DNA of 64,000 nt. Source: Pseudomonadota bacterium. Lineage in GTDB: Bacteria; Desulfobacterota; Binatia; Binatales; Binataceae. The notes beneath the pieces were generated by a model, which made no database searches, was not told where the DNA came from, and was given only the letters and a program-made list of their open reading frames with translations. The position numbers and the translations under genes were made by a program. This document shows positions 52,525 through 62,104 of this stretch, one piece after another. How positions within the stretch are numbered: the first letter of the stretch is position 1; the number at the start of each line of letters is the position of its first letter. The stretch covers positions 62,001 through 126,000 of the forward strand of contig JAJPIF010000023.1 of the NCBI GenBank assembly GCA_021324885.1. The letters run 5' to 3'.

Positions 52525-53802
52525 GTGCGCTTCGAGTTCCTAATCGGCATGCGCTACCTGCGCGCGCGGCGGCGGGAACGGTTCGTCTCGCTGATTGCCG
52601 TCATTTCGCTGGCCGGCGTGATGCTGGGTACCTTTGCCCTGACGGTGGATCTCGCGGTGATGAGCGGGTTCGAGGAGGACCTCCATCAACGGCTGCTCGC
52701 CTTCACGCCCCATCTTACGATTCAGACCCCCCAGGGACAGACGCCGGCTCCCGGCCTGGTCGATCGCATTATGTCGCTTCCCGGTGTTGTGGGAGTAGCG
52801 CCTTATATTTCGGGTCAGGTGCTGCTGGCTTCTTCCGAAACCGCCACGTCGGCAGGCTATGTCAAGTCGGGCGCCGTGATGAGAGGAGTGCAAGCGCCCA
52901 AAAACCCGGTCCTCGCTGACCTGACGAAAGCCCTGACGCCGGGCGCGTTGGCTCAGCTCGGTGTGCTGCACCCGATTACCGAGGGAAGCGGGCCGAATCG
53001 GCGAGTGGTTGATCTGCCGGGCGTAATCCTGGGGAAAAGCCTGGCGGCGGATTTGGACGCGGAGCTTGGCCGGGTGATAACGATTATTTCGCCCAGCAGC
53101 TTCGGAGCGGCGGACATTCCGCGGCTTAAACGCTTTATTGTGGTGGGCTTTCTCCATTCCGGGATGGCCGAATACGACGCCAGCCTGCTGTTCGTGAATA
53201 TCACTCAGGCCAGCGGGCTGGCCGGCGACAGTCCCCAATTTGAGCGCGGGCTGGAGGTGCGATTGTCCAATATTCTGGATGCTCCTTTGATGCGCCGGCG
53301 CATCGCGCGGATGTTGGGACCCGGTTACACGGTCAGCGACTGGACGCAGACCAATATCGGTTTGTTTTCGGGGCTGAAGCTGGAGACTTTCACCCATTTC
53401 CTGGTGCTGTTGCTGATCGTATTGGTAGCCGCTTTCAATATAGTGGCAACCCTGGTGATGGTGGTGATGGAGCGGCGCAAAGAGGTGGCGATCCTGCAGG
53501 CGATGGGCGCTCCGGCCAACTCGGTGGCGGCCATCTTTCTGTTCGAAGGCGCACTGCTGGGCGTGCTCGGAACCATCGGCGGAGTGGGCGCCGGATTCAT
53601 CGCGTCACTGCTGATTGGCAAATATCACCTGATCCGTCTGCCGCCCGACGTGTTCATGGTGAGCGCGGTTCCGGCGCGGCTTTATCCCGCCAATTTTCTG
53701 CTGGTGGCGGCGGCGGCAATCGCGCTTTGCATCTGTGCCGCCCTTTATCCGGCGTGGCAGGCCCGCTCGCTCTCTCCGGTCGAGGTCCTGCGTTATGAAT
53801 GA
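52525..53802 (+). CDS. lolC: lipoprotein-releasing ABC transporter permease (LolC/LolE)
   Basis: 425 aa. FEFLIGMRYLRARRRERFVSLIAVISLAGVMLGTFALTVDLAVMSGFEEDLHQRLL is the classical N-terminus with helix 1; a large periplasmic domain follows (about 55-270), then FNIVATLVMVVMERRKEVAILQAMGA and three more helices, ending VEVLRYE. With LolD it extracts lipoproteins from the inner membrane for LolA. GTG start. Only one permease is present here, so a homodimer or a distant second subunit is possible. It overlaps lolD by 8 bp. Confidence 0.93.
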   Translation: MRFEFLIGMRYLRARRRERFVSLIAVISLAGVMLGTFALTVDLAVMSGFEEDLHQRLLAFTPHLTIQTPQGQTPAPGLVDRIMSLPGVVGVAPYISGQVLLASSETATSAGYVKSGAVMRGVQAPKNPVLADLTKALTPGALAQLGVLHPITEGSGPNRRVVDLPGVILGKSLAADLDAELGRVITIISPSSFGAADIPRLKRFIVVGFLHSGMAEYDASLLFVNITQASGLAGDSPQFERGLEVRLSNILDAPLMRRRIARMLGPGYTVSDWTQTNIGLFSGLKLETFTHFLVLLLIVLVAAFNIVATLVMVVMERRKEVAILQAMGAPANSVAAIFLFEGALLGVLGTIGGVGAGFIASLLIGKYHLIRLPPDVFMVSAVPARLYPANFLLVAAAAIALCICAALYPAWQARSLSPVEVLRYE

Positions 53803-54511
53803 GCGCGCGCCGCGAGCGCGTCGCGGTCATGGCGCTTTGCTCATCGAAGCACAGGGGTTGTGCAAGAGCTTTTACGACGCCGGGCGCGAAGTCCGGGTCC
53901 TGCGCGGGCTCAACTTCAAGGCCTGCCAATCCGAACGCATCGCGATCATCGGCCAGTCTGGAGTGGGGAAATCCACCTTGCTGCACGTGCTGGGCAGCCT
54001 TGAACGTCCCACCGCCGGGCGGGTGCTGTTCGAAAATCAGGACCTGTTCGCGCTGTCGGCGCGCCAGCTTGCGGAGTTTCGCAATTTGAACCTGGGTTTC
54101 GTCTTTCAGTTCCATTATCTGCTGGCCGATTTCACCGCTTTGGAGAATGTGATGATGCCGGCGCTGATAGCGCGTCTTTCGGATGCGGAGGCGAGAAGCA
54201 GGGCGGCGGAGATGCTCACGCTGGTGGGATTGGGCGACAAGCTCCATCGCCGGCCGGCGGAACTCTCGGGCGGGGAACAACAGCGCGTGGCGGTCGCTCG
54301 CGCGGTGGCATTGCGGCCGCGGCTGGTGCTGGCTGACGAGCCCACCGGCAATCTTGATCCGAAGACGGCCGAAGAGGTGCATGGGCTGTTCGAAAGGCTC
54401 AGCGATCTTGGTATAACCTTCGTGGTCGCAACCCACAACGAGCGGCTGGCGCGCAGGATGGACCGCACGATGGTGTTGCGCGACGGACAACTGCATGAGC
54501 CGTCGGGCTAG
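53795..54511 (+). CDS. lolD: lipoprotein-releasing ABC transporter ATPase
   Basis: 238 aa from the ATG at 53795, which overlaps the lolC stop. IAIIGQSGVGKSTLLHVLGSLERPTAGRVLFE has Walker A, GFVFQFHYLLADFTALENVMMP the Q-loop, ELSGGEQQRVAVARA the signature, LVLADEPTGNLD Walker B and ATHNERLA the H-loop: all typical of LolD. The start used here drops 20 residues of the longest frame, which lie inside lolC. Confidence 0.94.
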   Translation: MNERAPRARRGHGALLIEAQGLCKSFYDAGREVRVLRGLNFKACQSERIAIIGQSGVGKSTLLHVLGSLERPTAGRVLFENQDLFALSARQLAEFRNLNLGFVFQFHYLLADFTALENVMMPALIARLSDAEARSRAAEMLTLVGLGDKLHRRPAELSGGEQQRVAVARAVALRPRLVLADEPTGNLDPKTAEEVHGLFERLSDLGITFVVATHNERLARRMDRTMVLRDGQLHEPSG

Positions 54512-54612
54512 CCGCGCAATGGCGAGGACCGATTTTGCCGCAGGCTGTCTGAAGGCCTGGCTCAGGGTTTGTGGATGACGGGCTTGGCTGAAAATCGGTT
54601 AAACGAAGAATC

Positions 54613-54631
54613 CTGCTTTACTTGAAAGCAG
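54613..54631. repeat. inverted repeat between lolD and bamA
   Basis: CTGCTTT and AAAGCAG are perfect complements around ACTTG. It lies in the 155-bp gap before bamA. It has no T-run, so attenuation, processing or a binding site are all possible. Confidence 0.35.
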
Positions 54632-54666
54632 CGATTGGTTAGTTTGGCCGCCTTGGTGGATACGGA

Positions 54667-57054
54667 GTGGCTGTGGTAAGGAGCACCCGAGTTGAATCCC
54701 ACGCGCTGGCGATATGGGTGACGTGTCTGTTCCTGGCCGGTCTGCTGCTCGCCGGATCGCCGGGTTTCGCACAAGCGCCTTCGGGTTCGATCAGTGCGAT
54801 CGAAATTGAAGGAAATGTGCGGGTCGAAACCCAGGCCATTCGCGCGCACATTTCCTCCCGAGTTGGCGAGCCGCTGGTCGAATCGGTGGTGGATGAAGAC
54901 GTCAAGTCAATCTACCGGATGGGGTTCTTCGACCAGGTTAACGCCGAGGTCACTCGACGGGCGGGTCAGTTGGTCTTGATTTTCCACGTCCGGGAGCGTC
55001 CCTATATCACCGACGTGAAGCTCCAGGGTTTGAAGCACTTCAAGCTCACCGACGACGAGGTTCAGGAGGCGCTCAAGCTGCATCCGGGGGCAATCCTGGA
55101 TCCGCAGCTGGTCGAACAGACGGAAAAAGGACTGCGCAAGATCTACCAGGATAAAGGCTATCTGGACGCGGCGATCGATTTCCACACCAATCCCGGACCC
55201 AACAACACCGCGGTGGGAGTATTCGCAATCACGGAGGGGCCGCTGGTGCGGATCGGCAAAATCGAGTTTCACGGCAACAAAGTACTCTCTTCGCGCCAGC
55301 TCAGGTCGGTGATGGAAACGCGGCCCTTCAATCTTCTGAGCTACGTTTTCGATACCGGCATACTGGACCCCAAGAAGCTTGAGGACGACCGCGAGCGCAT
55401 CACCGCCCTTTACTATCAGCATGGTTACCTCGACGCTCATGTCTCCGAACCGGTCATCACACGGCACGACGGCAAGCTCACGATCAGCATGGATGTGGAT
55501 GAGGGCGAACAGTATAAAACCGGCGCGCTCAACGTGACCGGCGACCTGAAGGTGCCCAAGAAAGACCTGATCACCAAATTAACCCTGAAAACCGGCGAGG
55601 TGTTCAAACCCTCCACCATGCAGCACGACGTACTGACGCTGTCGGACTTTTACTCCGATCGCGGCTATGCGTTCGTCAACGTGGAGCCGCGCACCCAGGT
55701 GGAACCGGACAAACACCTGGTCAACGTCACTTTCGATGTGAACCCGGGTCAGCAGGTGCTGGTGGACCGGATCAAGATTACCGGCAACACCAAGACTTCG
55801 GACAAAGTGATCCGCCGTGAACTCAAGATCCAGGAGCAGGAACCCTATTCAGCGTCGGCGATTCGGATTTCCAAGGCGCGGCTGGATGCGCTGGGCATTT
55901 TCCAGAGCGTCAATATCGGAACCTCGCCGGGCCGTACCCCCGATCGCATCGACCTGGACGTGGCGGTACGCGAGGGACAAACTGGCTCATTCTCGCTGGC
56001 GGGCGGTTTCGACACCGCATCGTCGCTGTTCGGCAATTTTCATATCGGCGAAAACAACCTGTTCGGCGGCGGGCAGAGCATTGCCTTTGACGCGATGGTC
56101 GGTTTTCTGTTCCGCAACTACGATCTTAGCTACACCGAGCCGTGGTTTCTGGACATGCCCTTGTCGGCGGGCATCGACCTCTATAGCTGGGAGGAGTTTC
56201 TGCCCAGCTTCACCCGAAGCTCGCTGGGTTTCGCTTTGCGCAGCAGTTATCCGTTAACCGAATTGGGACTGAAACGGTTGGGGCCGTTTTCGTTGGAAAA
56301 TGTGAGCGCGGGCCTGACCTATCGCTTCGAAAGCGTTGGAATCACGGGATTGCAGCCCTTCACCACCGAGCAGATCCTGAAATACAAGGGCTACTCGCAG
56401 ACTTCCGAATTCGTGCCGATGGTCCGCCGGTTCACGGTTGACAACACGGTCGATCCGCATAGCGGATCGGTGGAAAGTCTGACCCTCCAGTTGGCCGGAG
56501 TGGGCGGTACCAACAGGTTTATAAAAGGGGCATTGCACTTGCGCTTCTTCTTCCCGGTTTACAAAAGTCCCTTGTTAGGCGAGTTCGTCTACAGTATCGG
56601 CGCCGATTACGGGGTCGGCGCCAATCTGGTTAGCGGCACCGGCGGAGAGTTGCCGCTGGTGGAGCGCTACTTTCCCGGCGGTCCGTTCGGTCCTGACGCG
56701 GTTCCCGGCTATCCGTTCTACAGCCTTGGTCCCGAGGTGCAGGTGTTCGATCTTCTCGGGCGCTCACTGGGCTTCGAAGCGGTGGGCGGCAGCGAGGAGT
56801 TGATTCTTTACCATCAGCTGGAGTTCCCGATTCTCGATTCTTTCGGCCTGCGCGGCTATTTCTTCATGGATGCGGGCAATGCTTACCTGCTGAGCCAGAC
56901 TGATAAGCTGTACCAACTTCAGGGTGCATGGGGTCCGGGGTTGTTCTGGAAATCGCCGTTCGGGCCATTGCGCGTGGCGTTGGGTCTGCCCATCAATCCG
57001 CGTCCGCAGGACGGAAAAGTGGACTTCATCTTCGGCACCGGCGCCAATCTGTAG
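54667..57054 (+). CDS. bamA: outer membrane protein assembly factor BamA
   Basis: 795 aa. Signal peptide ending GFAQA, about residue 40; five POTRA domains (beginning ISAIEIEGNVRVETQAI, ITDVKLQGLKHFKLTDDEV, VRIGKIEFHGNKVLSS, YKTGALNVTGDLKVPK, VLVDRIKITGNTKTSDKVIRREL), then the 16-strand barrel with FGGGQSIAFDAMVG, GGPFGPDAVPGY and a C-terminus VDFIFGTGANL. It inserts outer-membrane proteins. Start GTG 54667; a GTG at 54673 fits the nearby GGAG better. Followed by skp. Confidence 0.96.
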   Translation: MAVVRSTRVESHALAIWVTCLFLAGLLLAGSPGFAQAPSGSISAIEIEGNVRVETQAIRAHISSRVGEPLVESVVDEDVKSIYRMGFFDQVNAEVTRRAGQLVLIFHVRERPYITDVKLQGLKHFKLTDDEVQEALKLHPGAILDPQLVEQTEKGLRKIYQDKGYLDAAIDFHTNPGPNNTAVGVFAITEGPLVRIGKIEFHGNKVLSSRQLRSVMETRPFNLLSYVFDTGILDPKKLEDDRERITALYYQHGYLDAHVSEPVITRHDGKLTISMDVDEGEQYKTGALNVTGDLKVPKKDLITKLTLKTGEVFKPSTMQHDVLTLSDFYSDRGYAFVNVEPRTQVEPDKHLVNVTFDVNPGQQVLVDRIKITGNTKTSDKVIRRELKIQEQEPYSASAIRISKARLDALGIFQSVNIGTSPGRTPDRIDLDVAVREGQTGSFSLAGGFDTASSLFGNFHIGENNLFGGGQSIAFDAMVGFLFRNYDLSYTEPWFLDMPLSAGIDLYSWEEFLPSFTRSSLGFALRSSYPLTELGLKRLGPFSLENVSAGLTYRFESVGITGLQPFTTEQILKYKGYSQTSEFVPMVRRFTVDNTVDPHSGSVESLTLQLAGVGGTNRFIKGALHLRFFFPVYKSPLLGEFVYSIGADYGVGANLVSGTGGELPLVERYFPGGPFGPDAVPGYPFYSLGPEVQVFDLLGRSLGFEAVGGSEELILYHQLEFPILDSFGLRGYFFMDAGNAYLLSQTDKLYQLQGAWGPGLFWKSPFGPLRVALGLPINPRPQDGKVDFIFGTGANL

Positions 57055-57212
57055 CTGGCGAAAGTATGGAAAAGCCGCATAACGCGGGAAAGGTTCTCCT
57101 GCGAATCTATCAAAAAAGGTGAACTGGATTGATGAACGGAGATTCAGCTATAAGAATTCAGAGCAATCGGCGCCGAAGCTTTACTGGCATGATTGGGCGC
57201 TGCAAGAGGATT

Positions 57213-57860
57213 ATGGTTCAGTCAATGCATCGATTGTGGTGGGTATCTGCGGTGGTGCTGATTCTGGCTCTGGTTTCCACCGCCGCAGCTTCGTCGGAAA
57301 TCAAGGTCGCCTACGTCGATATGCAGCGCGCTCTCAACGAGTCGAACGCCGGCAAAAAAGCCAAAGGCGAGTTCCGCTCGGAAATCAGCCGTCTGCAAAG
57401 CAAGCTTCAACGCCAGCAGCAGGAAGTCCAGGCGCTCAAAGACGAGTTGGACCGCAAAGGTCCACTTATGCGCGATGAAGAGCGACGCAATCTTGAGGAC
57501 GACTACACCGCCAAGCTGCGCGATTTCGAACGCGCCTACAAGGACTCCAAGGACGAGTTGCAGCAGAAGGACAACGAAGTTACGGGGGCGATCGTCCGGG
57601 ATCTCGCTTACATCGTGCGCAACGTGGGCGAGCGCGACGGCTATACGCTGATTCTCGAGAAAGGCAGCTTGTTATGGGCCGCCTCGTCCATCGACATCAC
57701 TGACGAAGTCATCCGTGAATACAACGCCAGCGGCGCCAAGATCGGTTCGCTGGGCGACCGGCTGACAGAGCAGGCGCCTGCGTCTTATGCGGGAGCCAGT
57801 GAAGGCGGCGGATACAGCGCGCCGGCGCGGTCCACCAGACGATCCAGCATCTCCAGGTAA
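57213..57860 (+). CDS. OmpH/Skp-family periplasmic chaperone
   Basis: About 215 aa. The start used here gives a normal signal peptide (ending AAASS), followed by IKVAYVDMQRALNESNAGKKAKGEF, a long coiled coil (about 45-130) and a small beta domain (YTLILEKGSLLWAASSIDITDEVI). The trimeric jellyfish chaperone holds unfolded outer-membrane proteins for BamA. The frame is open upstream to an ATG at 57132 behind AAGGTG, which would add 27 basic residues; which start is used is uncertain. A Ser/Arg-rich tail of about 25 residues is extra. Confidence 0.9.
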   Translation: MVQSMHRLWWVSAVVLILALVSTAAASSEIKVAYVDMQRALNESNAGKKAKGEFRSEISRLQSKLQRQQQEVQALKDELDRKGPLMRDEERRNLEDDYTAKLRDFERAYKDSKDELQQKDNEVTGAIVRDLAYIVRNVGERDGYTLILEKGSLLWAASSIDITDEVIREYNASGAKIGSLGDRLTEQAPASYAGASEGGGYSAPARSTRRSSISR

Positions 57861-57884
57861 CGGGCGGTTACGGTAACTGAGAAA

Positions 57885-58322
57885 ATGGCGGACGGTTCGC
57901 AACTGCTCAAGCTGCTGCCCCATCGCTACCCGTTTCTGCTGGTCGACCGGGTGATGGAAATTTCGGACAGCCGCGCGATTATCCTGAAAAACGTCACGCA
58001 CAACGAGCCGTTCTTTAATGGGCACTTTCCGGGCATGCCGGTGATGCCGGGGGTGCTTATCCTGGAGGCGCTGGCGCAATCCTCGGCCCTGCTGGCCATC
58101 CACATCCTGGACCTCCAGGAAATCCCGTTTTTCATGTTGACCGGCTTTGACAAAGTACGTTTCCGCCGCCGCGTGGTCCCAGGCGATCAACTGCGTATGG
58201 AAGTGCGTGTGCTCCGCCAGCATCGGCCTTTGTGGCGGATGCACGGCGAAGCGCGGGTAGACGGAGAGTTGGCCGCCGAAGCCGAGGTTTCGGCGATGGA
58301 AGTGCAGGAGAAAATCCGATAG
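57885..58322 (+). CDS. fabZ: 3-hydroxyacyl-ACP dehydratase
   Basis: 145 aa hot-dog fold. LLPHRYPFLLVDRVME, NEPFFNGHFPGMPVMPGVLILEALAQSSALL (catalytic His and Glu), FMLTGFDKVRFRRRVVPGDQL are conserved. It dehydrates 3-hydroxyacyl-ACP in fatty-acid and lipid A chain synthesis. In many genomes lpxD lies just upstream; here skp is directly upstream. Its stop overlaps the probable start of lpxA. Confidence 0.95.
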   Translation: MADGSQLLKLLPHRYPFLLVDRVMEISDSRAIILKNVTHNEPFFNGHFPGMPVMPGVLILEALAQSSALLAIHILDLQEIPFFMLTGFDKVRFRRRVVPGDQLRMEVRVLRQHRPLWRMHGEARVDGELAAEAEVSAMEVQEKIR

Positions 58323-59110
58323 GCGGACGAATTCATCCAACTGCCATTATCGATCCCCGTGCCGAGCTGGATTGCCGGGTGCAGATTGGGCCGGGGGTCG
58401 TAATTGGTCCCAATGTCCGAATCGGGCCCGACACCACCATAGGTCCGTACGCGGTTATCGAGGGTCCCACCACGATTGGGGCGCGTAACCAGATTTTTCA
58501 GTTTGCTTCATTGGGCGCCGCCCCGCAGGACCTGAAATATCGGGGTGAGCCCTCGCGCCTGGAAATCGGCGATGACAACAAAATCCGGGAGTTCGCCACA
58601 ATCCATCGCGGGACGGAGGGTGGCGGGATGCTGACGCGGATCGGCAACGGCGTGCTGGTGATGAACTACGTCCACATCGCCCACGACTGCATCATCGGCG
58701 ACCATTGCATTATGGCGAACTCCACCGAACTGGCCGGCCACTGCGTGCTCGAAGACTGGGTATTTGCCGCCGGCTTGTGCGGTGTCCATCAGTTCACCCG
58801 CATCGGCCAGCACGCGATGCTGGCGGCGGGCAGCAAAGTTGCCCAGGACGTTCCGCCGTTTGCGATGGTGCAGGGGGACCGCGCCCGGCTGGTCGGAATC
58901 AACACCCTGGGGCTGCAGCGGCGCAACTTCGATCCTGCAACCACCGCCGCAATCAAACGCGCTTTCCGCACCTTGTTTTTTTCCCGTCTGCTGCGCGAAC
59001 AGGCTATCGCCAAGGTGATGGAACGCGACGGCGAGGTTGCGGAAGTTCGCCAAATAGTCGATTTTCTGCAGCGCTCCGAACGAGGAGTCGTCAGCCGCAG
59101 CCGTGACTAA
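58319..59110 (+). CDS. lpxA: UDP-N-acetylglucosamine acyltransferase (start codon unusual)
   Basis: About 263 aa left-handed beta helix with hexad repeats (IHPTAIIDPRAELDCRVQIGPGVVIGPNV...), GAAPQDLKYRGEPSRLEIGDDNKIREFATIHRG, catalytic His in NYVHIAHDCIIGDHCIMANS and VGINTLGLQRRNFD. First step of lipid A. Homologues begin right at IHPTA, but there is no ATG, GTG or TTG nearby: ATA (58319, overlapping the fabZ stop as ATAG) lies 8 nt after AGGAG, and ATT is at 58331. The only in-frame canonical start is GTG 58232, with no ribosome site and an Arg-rich 29-residue extension inside fabZ. I chose the ATA tentatively. Confidence 0.93.
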   Translation: MGGRIHPTAIIDPRAELDCRVQIGPGVVIGPNVRIGPDTTIGPYAVIEGPTTIGARNQIFQFASLGAAPQDLKYRGEPSRLEIGDDNKIREFATIHRGTEGGGMLTRIGNGVLVMNYVHIAHDCIIGDHCIMANSTELAGHCVLEDWVFAAGLCGVHQFTRIGQHAMLAAGSKVAQDVPPFAMVQGDRARLVGINTLGLQRRNFDPATTAAIKRAFRTLFFSRLLREQAIAKVMERDGEVAEVRQIVDFLQRSERGVVSRSRD

Positions 59111-59906
59111 GCTGGGCCTAATCGCAGGCAATGGCAGCTTTCCGCTGCTGGTGGCGCAGGCCGCCGCCCGCCATCAAATCGAGATCATCGCGGTCGCGCA
59201 TCTCAATGAAACCGACCGCGCCCTGGAGCGGTGGTGCGCTCGGATCACCTGGATCAAAGTTGGTGAACTGCAACGAATGATCGAGGCCTTCAGGAGCGCC
59301 GGCATCACCCGCGTCGCGATGGCGGGCGGGATCTCCAGAGCGCGTTTGCAGGATTCGTTTGCTCCCGACCAGCGCGCGCTCAAGATGCTTGCCGCACTGG
59401 GCAAGTTCAGCGATGACGCGGTGCTGCGCGGCGTCGCTGGCGAACTGGAAGCGGACGGTATCGCCGTGATCGATCCAATCTACCTGCTCGAAGGGGCCCT
59501 GGCGGACCAGGGTACGATGGCCGGGCCGCCACCCACCGATGCGCAGCTCAAGGATCTCGCGCTCGCTTTCGCGGTTACGCGATCGCTGGGGCCGTATGAC
59601 ATCGGGCAGGCGGTTGCGGTGCGCGACGGCGTGGTGGCAGCGGTTGAGGCGGTGGAAGGGACGGACGCCGCAATCCGGCGCGCCGCCTCCCTGTGCGGCC
59701 GTGGCCTGATCGTGGTCAAAGCCGCCAAAGCGGGCCAGGACCTCCGCTTCGACCGTCCCGCGATCGGTCCCGGCACGATCAAATTGCTCGCCGAGACCGG
59801 TGCGGCCGTGCTCGGTGTCGAGGCGGGGCGCACGATGATCCTCGAGCGCCAACACACCCTCGAATTGGCCAACGCCCATGCCATTACGGTTCATGGCCAT
59901 GCGTGA
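59103..59906 (+). CDS. lpxI: UDP-2,3-diacylglucosamine pyrophosphatase LpxI
   Basis: 267 aa DUF1009 protein. LGLIAGNGSFPLLVAQAA, AHLNETDRALE, VAMAGGISRARL, YDIGQAVAVRDGVVAAVEAVEGTDAAIRRA and VKAAKAGQDLRFDRPAIGPGTI are family blocks. It yields lipid X in place of LpxH. GTG start overlapping the lpxA stop by 8 bp. It overlaps the next gene too, so the lpxA-lpxI-Gfo/Idh genes are translationally coupled. Confidence 0.95.
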   Translation: MTKLGLIAGNGSFPLLVAQAAARHQIEIIAVAHLNETDRALERWCARITWIKVGELQRMIEAFRSAGITRVAMAGGISRARLQDSFAPDQRALKMLAALGKFSDDAVLRGVAGELEADGIAVIDPIYLLEGALADQGTMAGPPPTDAQLKDLALAFAVTRSLGPYDIGQAVAVRDGVVAAVEAVEGTDAAIRRAASLCGRGLIVVKAAKAGQDLRFDRPAIGPGTIKLLAETGAAVLGVEAGRTMILERQHTLELANAHAITVHGHA

Positions 59907-60843
59907 ACTGCGAGCGGCGGTGGTTGGTGCGGGGCGGCTGGGCGCTCTGCACGCCGCGAAATATGCGGCGCTTGCGGGCGTGCGGCTCACGCATGTCGTC
60001 GATATCGAGAAGTCGCGCGCCGAAAACGTGGCGCGATTGACCGGAGCGGCAGCGCTCACCGATTATCGCGATCTTCCCGGACAGGTGGACCTCGTCAGTA
60101 TCGCAACTCCGACCGTAACCCATCTGGAAATCACCTCGTCCTTGTTGGGGGAAGGAATTGACGTGCTGGTGGAAAAGCCGATGGCTGCGACGCTTGAAGA
60201 GGCGCGGCAACTGGCCGCACTGGCGCGCAATTCGGATCGTGTCCTGCAAGTCGGTCACCTGGAACGCTTCAATCCCGCCGTGGTGCGGTCGCGCCCGTTC
60301 ATCAAGGGTCCGAAATTCATCGAATGCCATCGTCTGGCCCCGTTTACCGAACGGGGGACCGATGTTGACGTGATTCTCGATCTCATGGTTCATGACCTCG
60401 ACGTGATCCTCAGCATCACCGAGGCTGAAGTGGTCGCGGTTGAATCGGTCGGCGTGGCGGTGCTGACCGAACGCGTGGACATCGCCAACGCCAGGCTGCG
60501 CTTCGCTGATGGGATGATTGCAAACCTGGTCACCAGCCGTGTATCTCAGCGCCGAGAGCGTAAAATTCGCTTTTTTCAACCTGACGCTTATATTTCTCTG
60601 GATTATGAAGGCCGACGGTTGCAAATTTATCGCAAAAGCCCGCCGCCGCCCGGTCAGACCTATCCGACCATTTCGGCCGAGAGCATCGACGTGGGTGAAG
60701 GCGACCCGCTCGCCGACGAGATCGCCGAGTTTGTCGGCTGCGTGCGGCAGCGGCGGCGGCCGCAAGTGGGTGTGCAAGAGGGTTTGAGCGTGATCGAGCT
60801 ATGCGAGCAGATCAGCAAGGCGATCGAAGGCAATGCAGTTTGA
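59893..60843 (+). CDS. Gfo/Idh/MocA-family oxidoreductase
   Basis: About 316 aa. Rossmann motif AVVGAGRLGALHAAKYAAL, VSIATPTVTHLEI, VLVEKPMAATLEEARQLAAL (catalytic EKP), VGHLERFNPAV and DLMVHDLDVILSI. NAD-dependent sugar oxidoreductase, commonly found between lpxI and lpxB; proposed in some genomes to make the 3-amino sugar precursor of lipid A (GnnA-like). Whether it does so here is unknown since a GnnB aminotransferase is not adjacent. Starts at 59893 or 59899, overlapping lpxI. Confidence 0.9.
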   Translation: MAMRELRAAVVGAGRLGALHAAKYAALAGVRLTHVVDIEKSRAENVARLTGAAALTDYRDLPGQVDLVSIATPTVTHLEITSSLLGEGIDVLVEKPMAATLEEARQLAALARNSDRVLQVGHLERFNPAVVRSRPFIKGPKFIECHRLAPFTERGTDVDVILDLMVHDLDVILSITEAEVVAVESVGVAVLTERVDIANARLRFADGMIANLVTSRVSQRRERKIRFFQPDAYISLDYEGRRLQIYRKSPPPPGQTYPTISAESIDVGEGDPLADEIAEFVGCVRQRRRPQVGVQEGLSVIELCEQISKAIEGNAV

Positions 60844-60916
60844 GACGGGCGCGCCGATGGTTGACGCCGCGTTTGCGGCGGGCGGCGCGCGCCAAGATAA
60901 TAAGGCATAGCTGACG

Positions 60917-62104
60917 ATGCTTTCGGTACAGGATTCGGTGGTCCTGAAGCAGGAGGACCGGCACACGGCCGCGCCGCACCGGCGGATCATGATTGTCGCC
61001 GGTGAAGCGTCGGGAGACATGCATGGCGCCGACCTCGTGCGCGAAATGCTGGCCGGAAATCCCGCGTGCGAATTCTTCGGCATCGCCGGGCAGCAGATGC
61101 GCGCCGCGGGCGTCCGCGCCCTGTTTCGCGCCGAAGATGTGGCTGGGCTAGGGCTTACGGAACTGGCCTCGACCATCCAGCGCACGCTGGGCGCGATGCT
61201 CAACCTGCGCGCGATCCTGCGCCGCGAAAAGCCCGACCTGCTGATCCTGATCGATTTCGCCGAGTTCAACATGATCCTGGCGCGGGCGGGAAAGGCGGCC
61301 GGCGTGCCGGTCCTTTACTACATCACGCCCCAGGTATGGGCCTGGCGGCGCGGACGCGTGCGCAAGTTACTGGCGCGTGCCGACCGCCTGGCGGTGGTCT
61401 TGCCCTTTGAGGAGCAGCTTTTTACTCCGGCAGGAGAGCGTGCAGCCTTCGTCGGCCATCCCTTGCTGGACAAGGTGAAGGTGGGCCAGGGACGGGCCGA
61501 AACCTTGCAGCGTCATGGTCTGCCCCCCGACGCGCGCCTGCTGGCGCTGCTGCCCGGCAGCCGCCGGCGCGAGATCGGATATTTGTTGCCGCCCATGCTC
61601 GAGGCGGCTCGAATCTTAAGCCGCGAGCATCAACTGACGCCCTGCCTGGCGCTGGCGCATACGCTTGATCGCGAGGATCTGGGCCGGCTGAGCGGCGTTG
61701 ACCTTAGCACCGTGAGGATTATCCAGAACGACACCTATAGCATCGTCGGCGCCGCCGACGTCGCGCTGGTGGCTTCGGGCACGGCCACGCTGGAAACCGC
61801 ACTGCTGGGCTGTCCGATGGTGATCGCCTACAAGATGTCGCCGGCGACCTATTGGGTGGCCAGGATGCTGGTCACCGGCGTGGACTTTATCGGCATGCCC
61901 AATATACTGGCCGGAGCGGAGATCGTTCCCGAATTGATCCAGGGCGAGGTCACTGGCACGCAATTGGCCGCGGCCGCTGCAAGCCTGCTCGGTCAGCCGC
62001 TGCGCACCCGCACCATCGAGGCACTTAACCGCATCCGCGGCCAGTTGGGCGCGCCCGGAGCTGCGGCGCGCGTCGCCCGGATGGCCTTGGCTATGATGGC
62101 ATGA
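60917..62104 (+). CDS. lpxB: lipid-A-disaccharide synthase
   Basis: 395 aa GT-B/GT19 glycosyltransferase. IMIVAGEASGDMHGADLVREML, GIAGQQMRAAGVRALF, LLILIDFAEFNMILA, YYITPQVWAWRRGRVRKL, FVGHPLLDKV, LLPGSRRREIGYLLPPMLEAA and SGTATLETALLGCPMVIAYK are all present. It joins UDP-diacylglucosamine and lipid X. The gene begins 73 bp after the oxidoreductase and overlaps msbA (ATGA). Confidence 0.96.
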   Translation: MLSVQDSVVLKQEDRHTAAPHRRIMIVAGEASGDMHGADLVREMLAGNPACEFFGIAGQQMRAAGVRALFRAEDVAGLGLTELASTIQRTLGAMLNLRAILRREKPDLLILIDFAEFNMILARAGKAAGVPVLYYITPQVWAWRRGRVRKLLARADRLAVVLPFEEQLFTPAGERAAFVGHPLLDKVKVGQGRAETLQRHGLPPDARLLALLPGSRRREIGYLLPPMLEAARILSREHQLTPCLALAHTLDREDLGRLSGVDLSTVRIIQNDTYSIVGAADVALVASGTATLETALLGCPMVIAYKMSPATYWVARMLVTGVDFIGMPNILAGAEIVPELIQGEVTGTQLAAAAASLLGQPLRTRTIEALNRIRGQLGAPGAAARVARMALAMMA

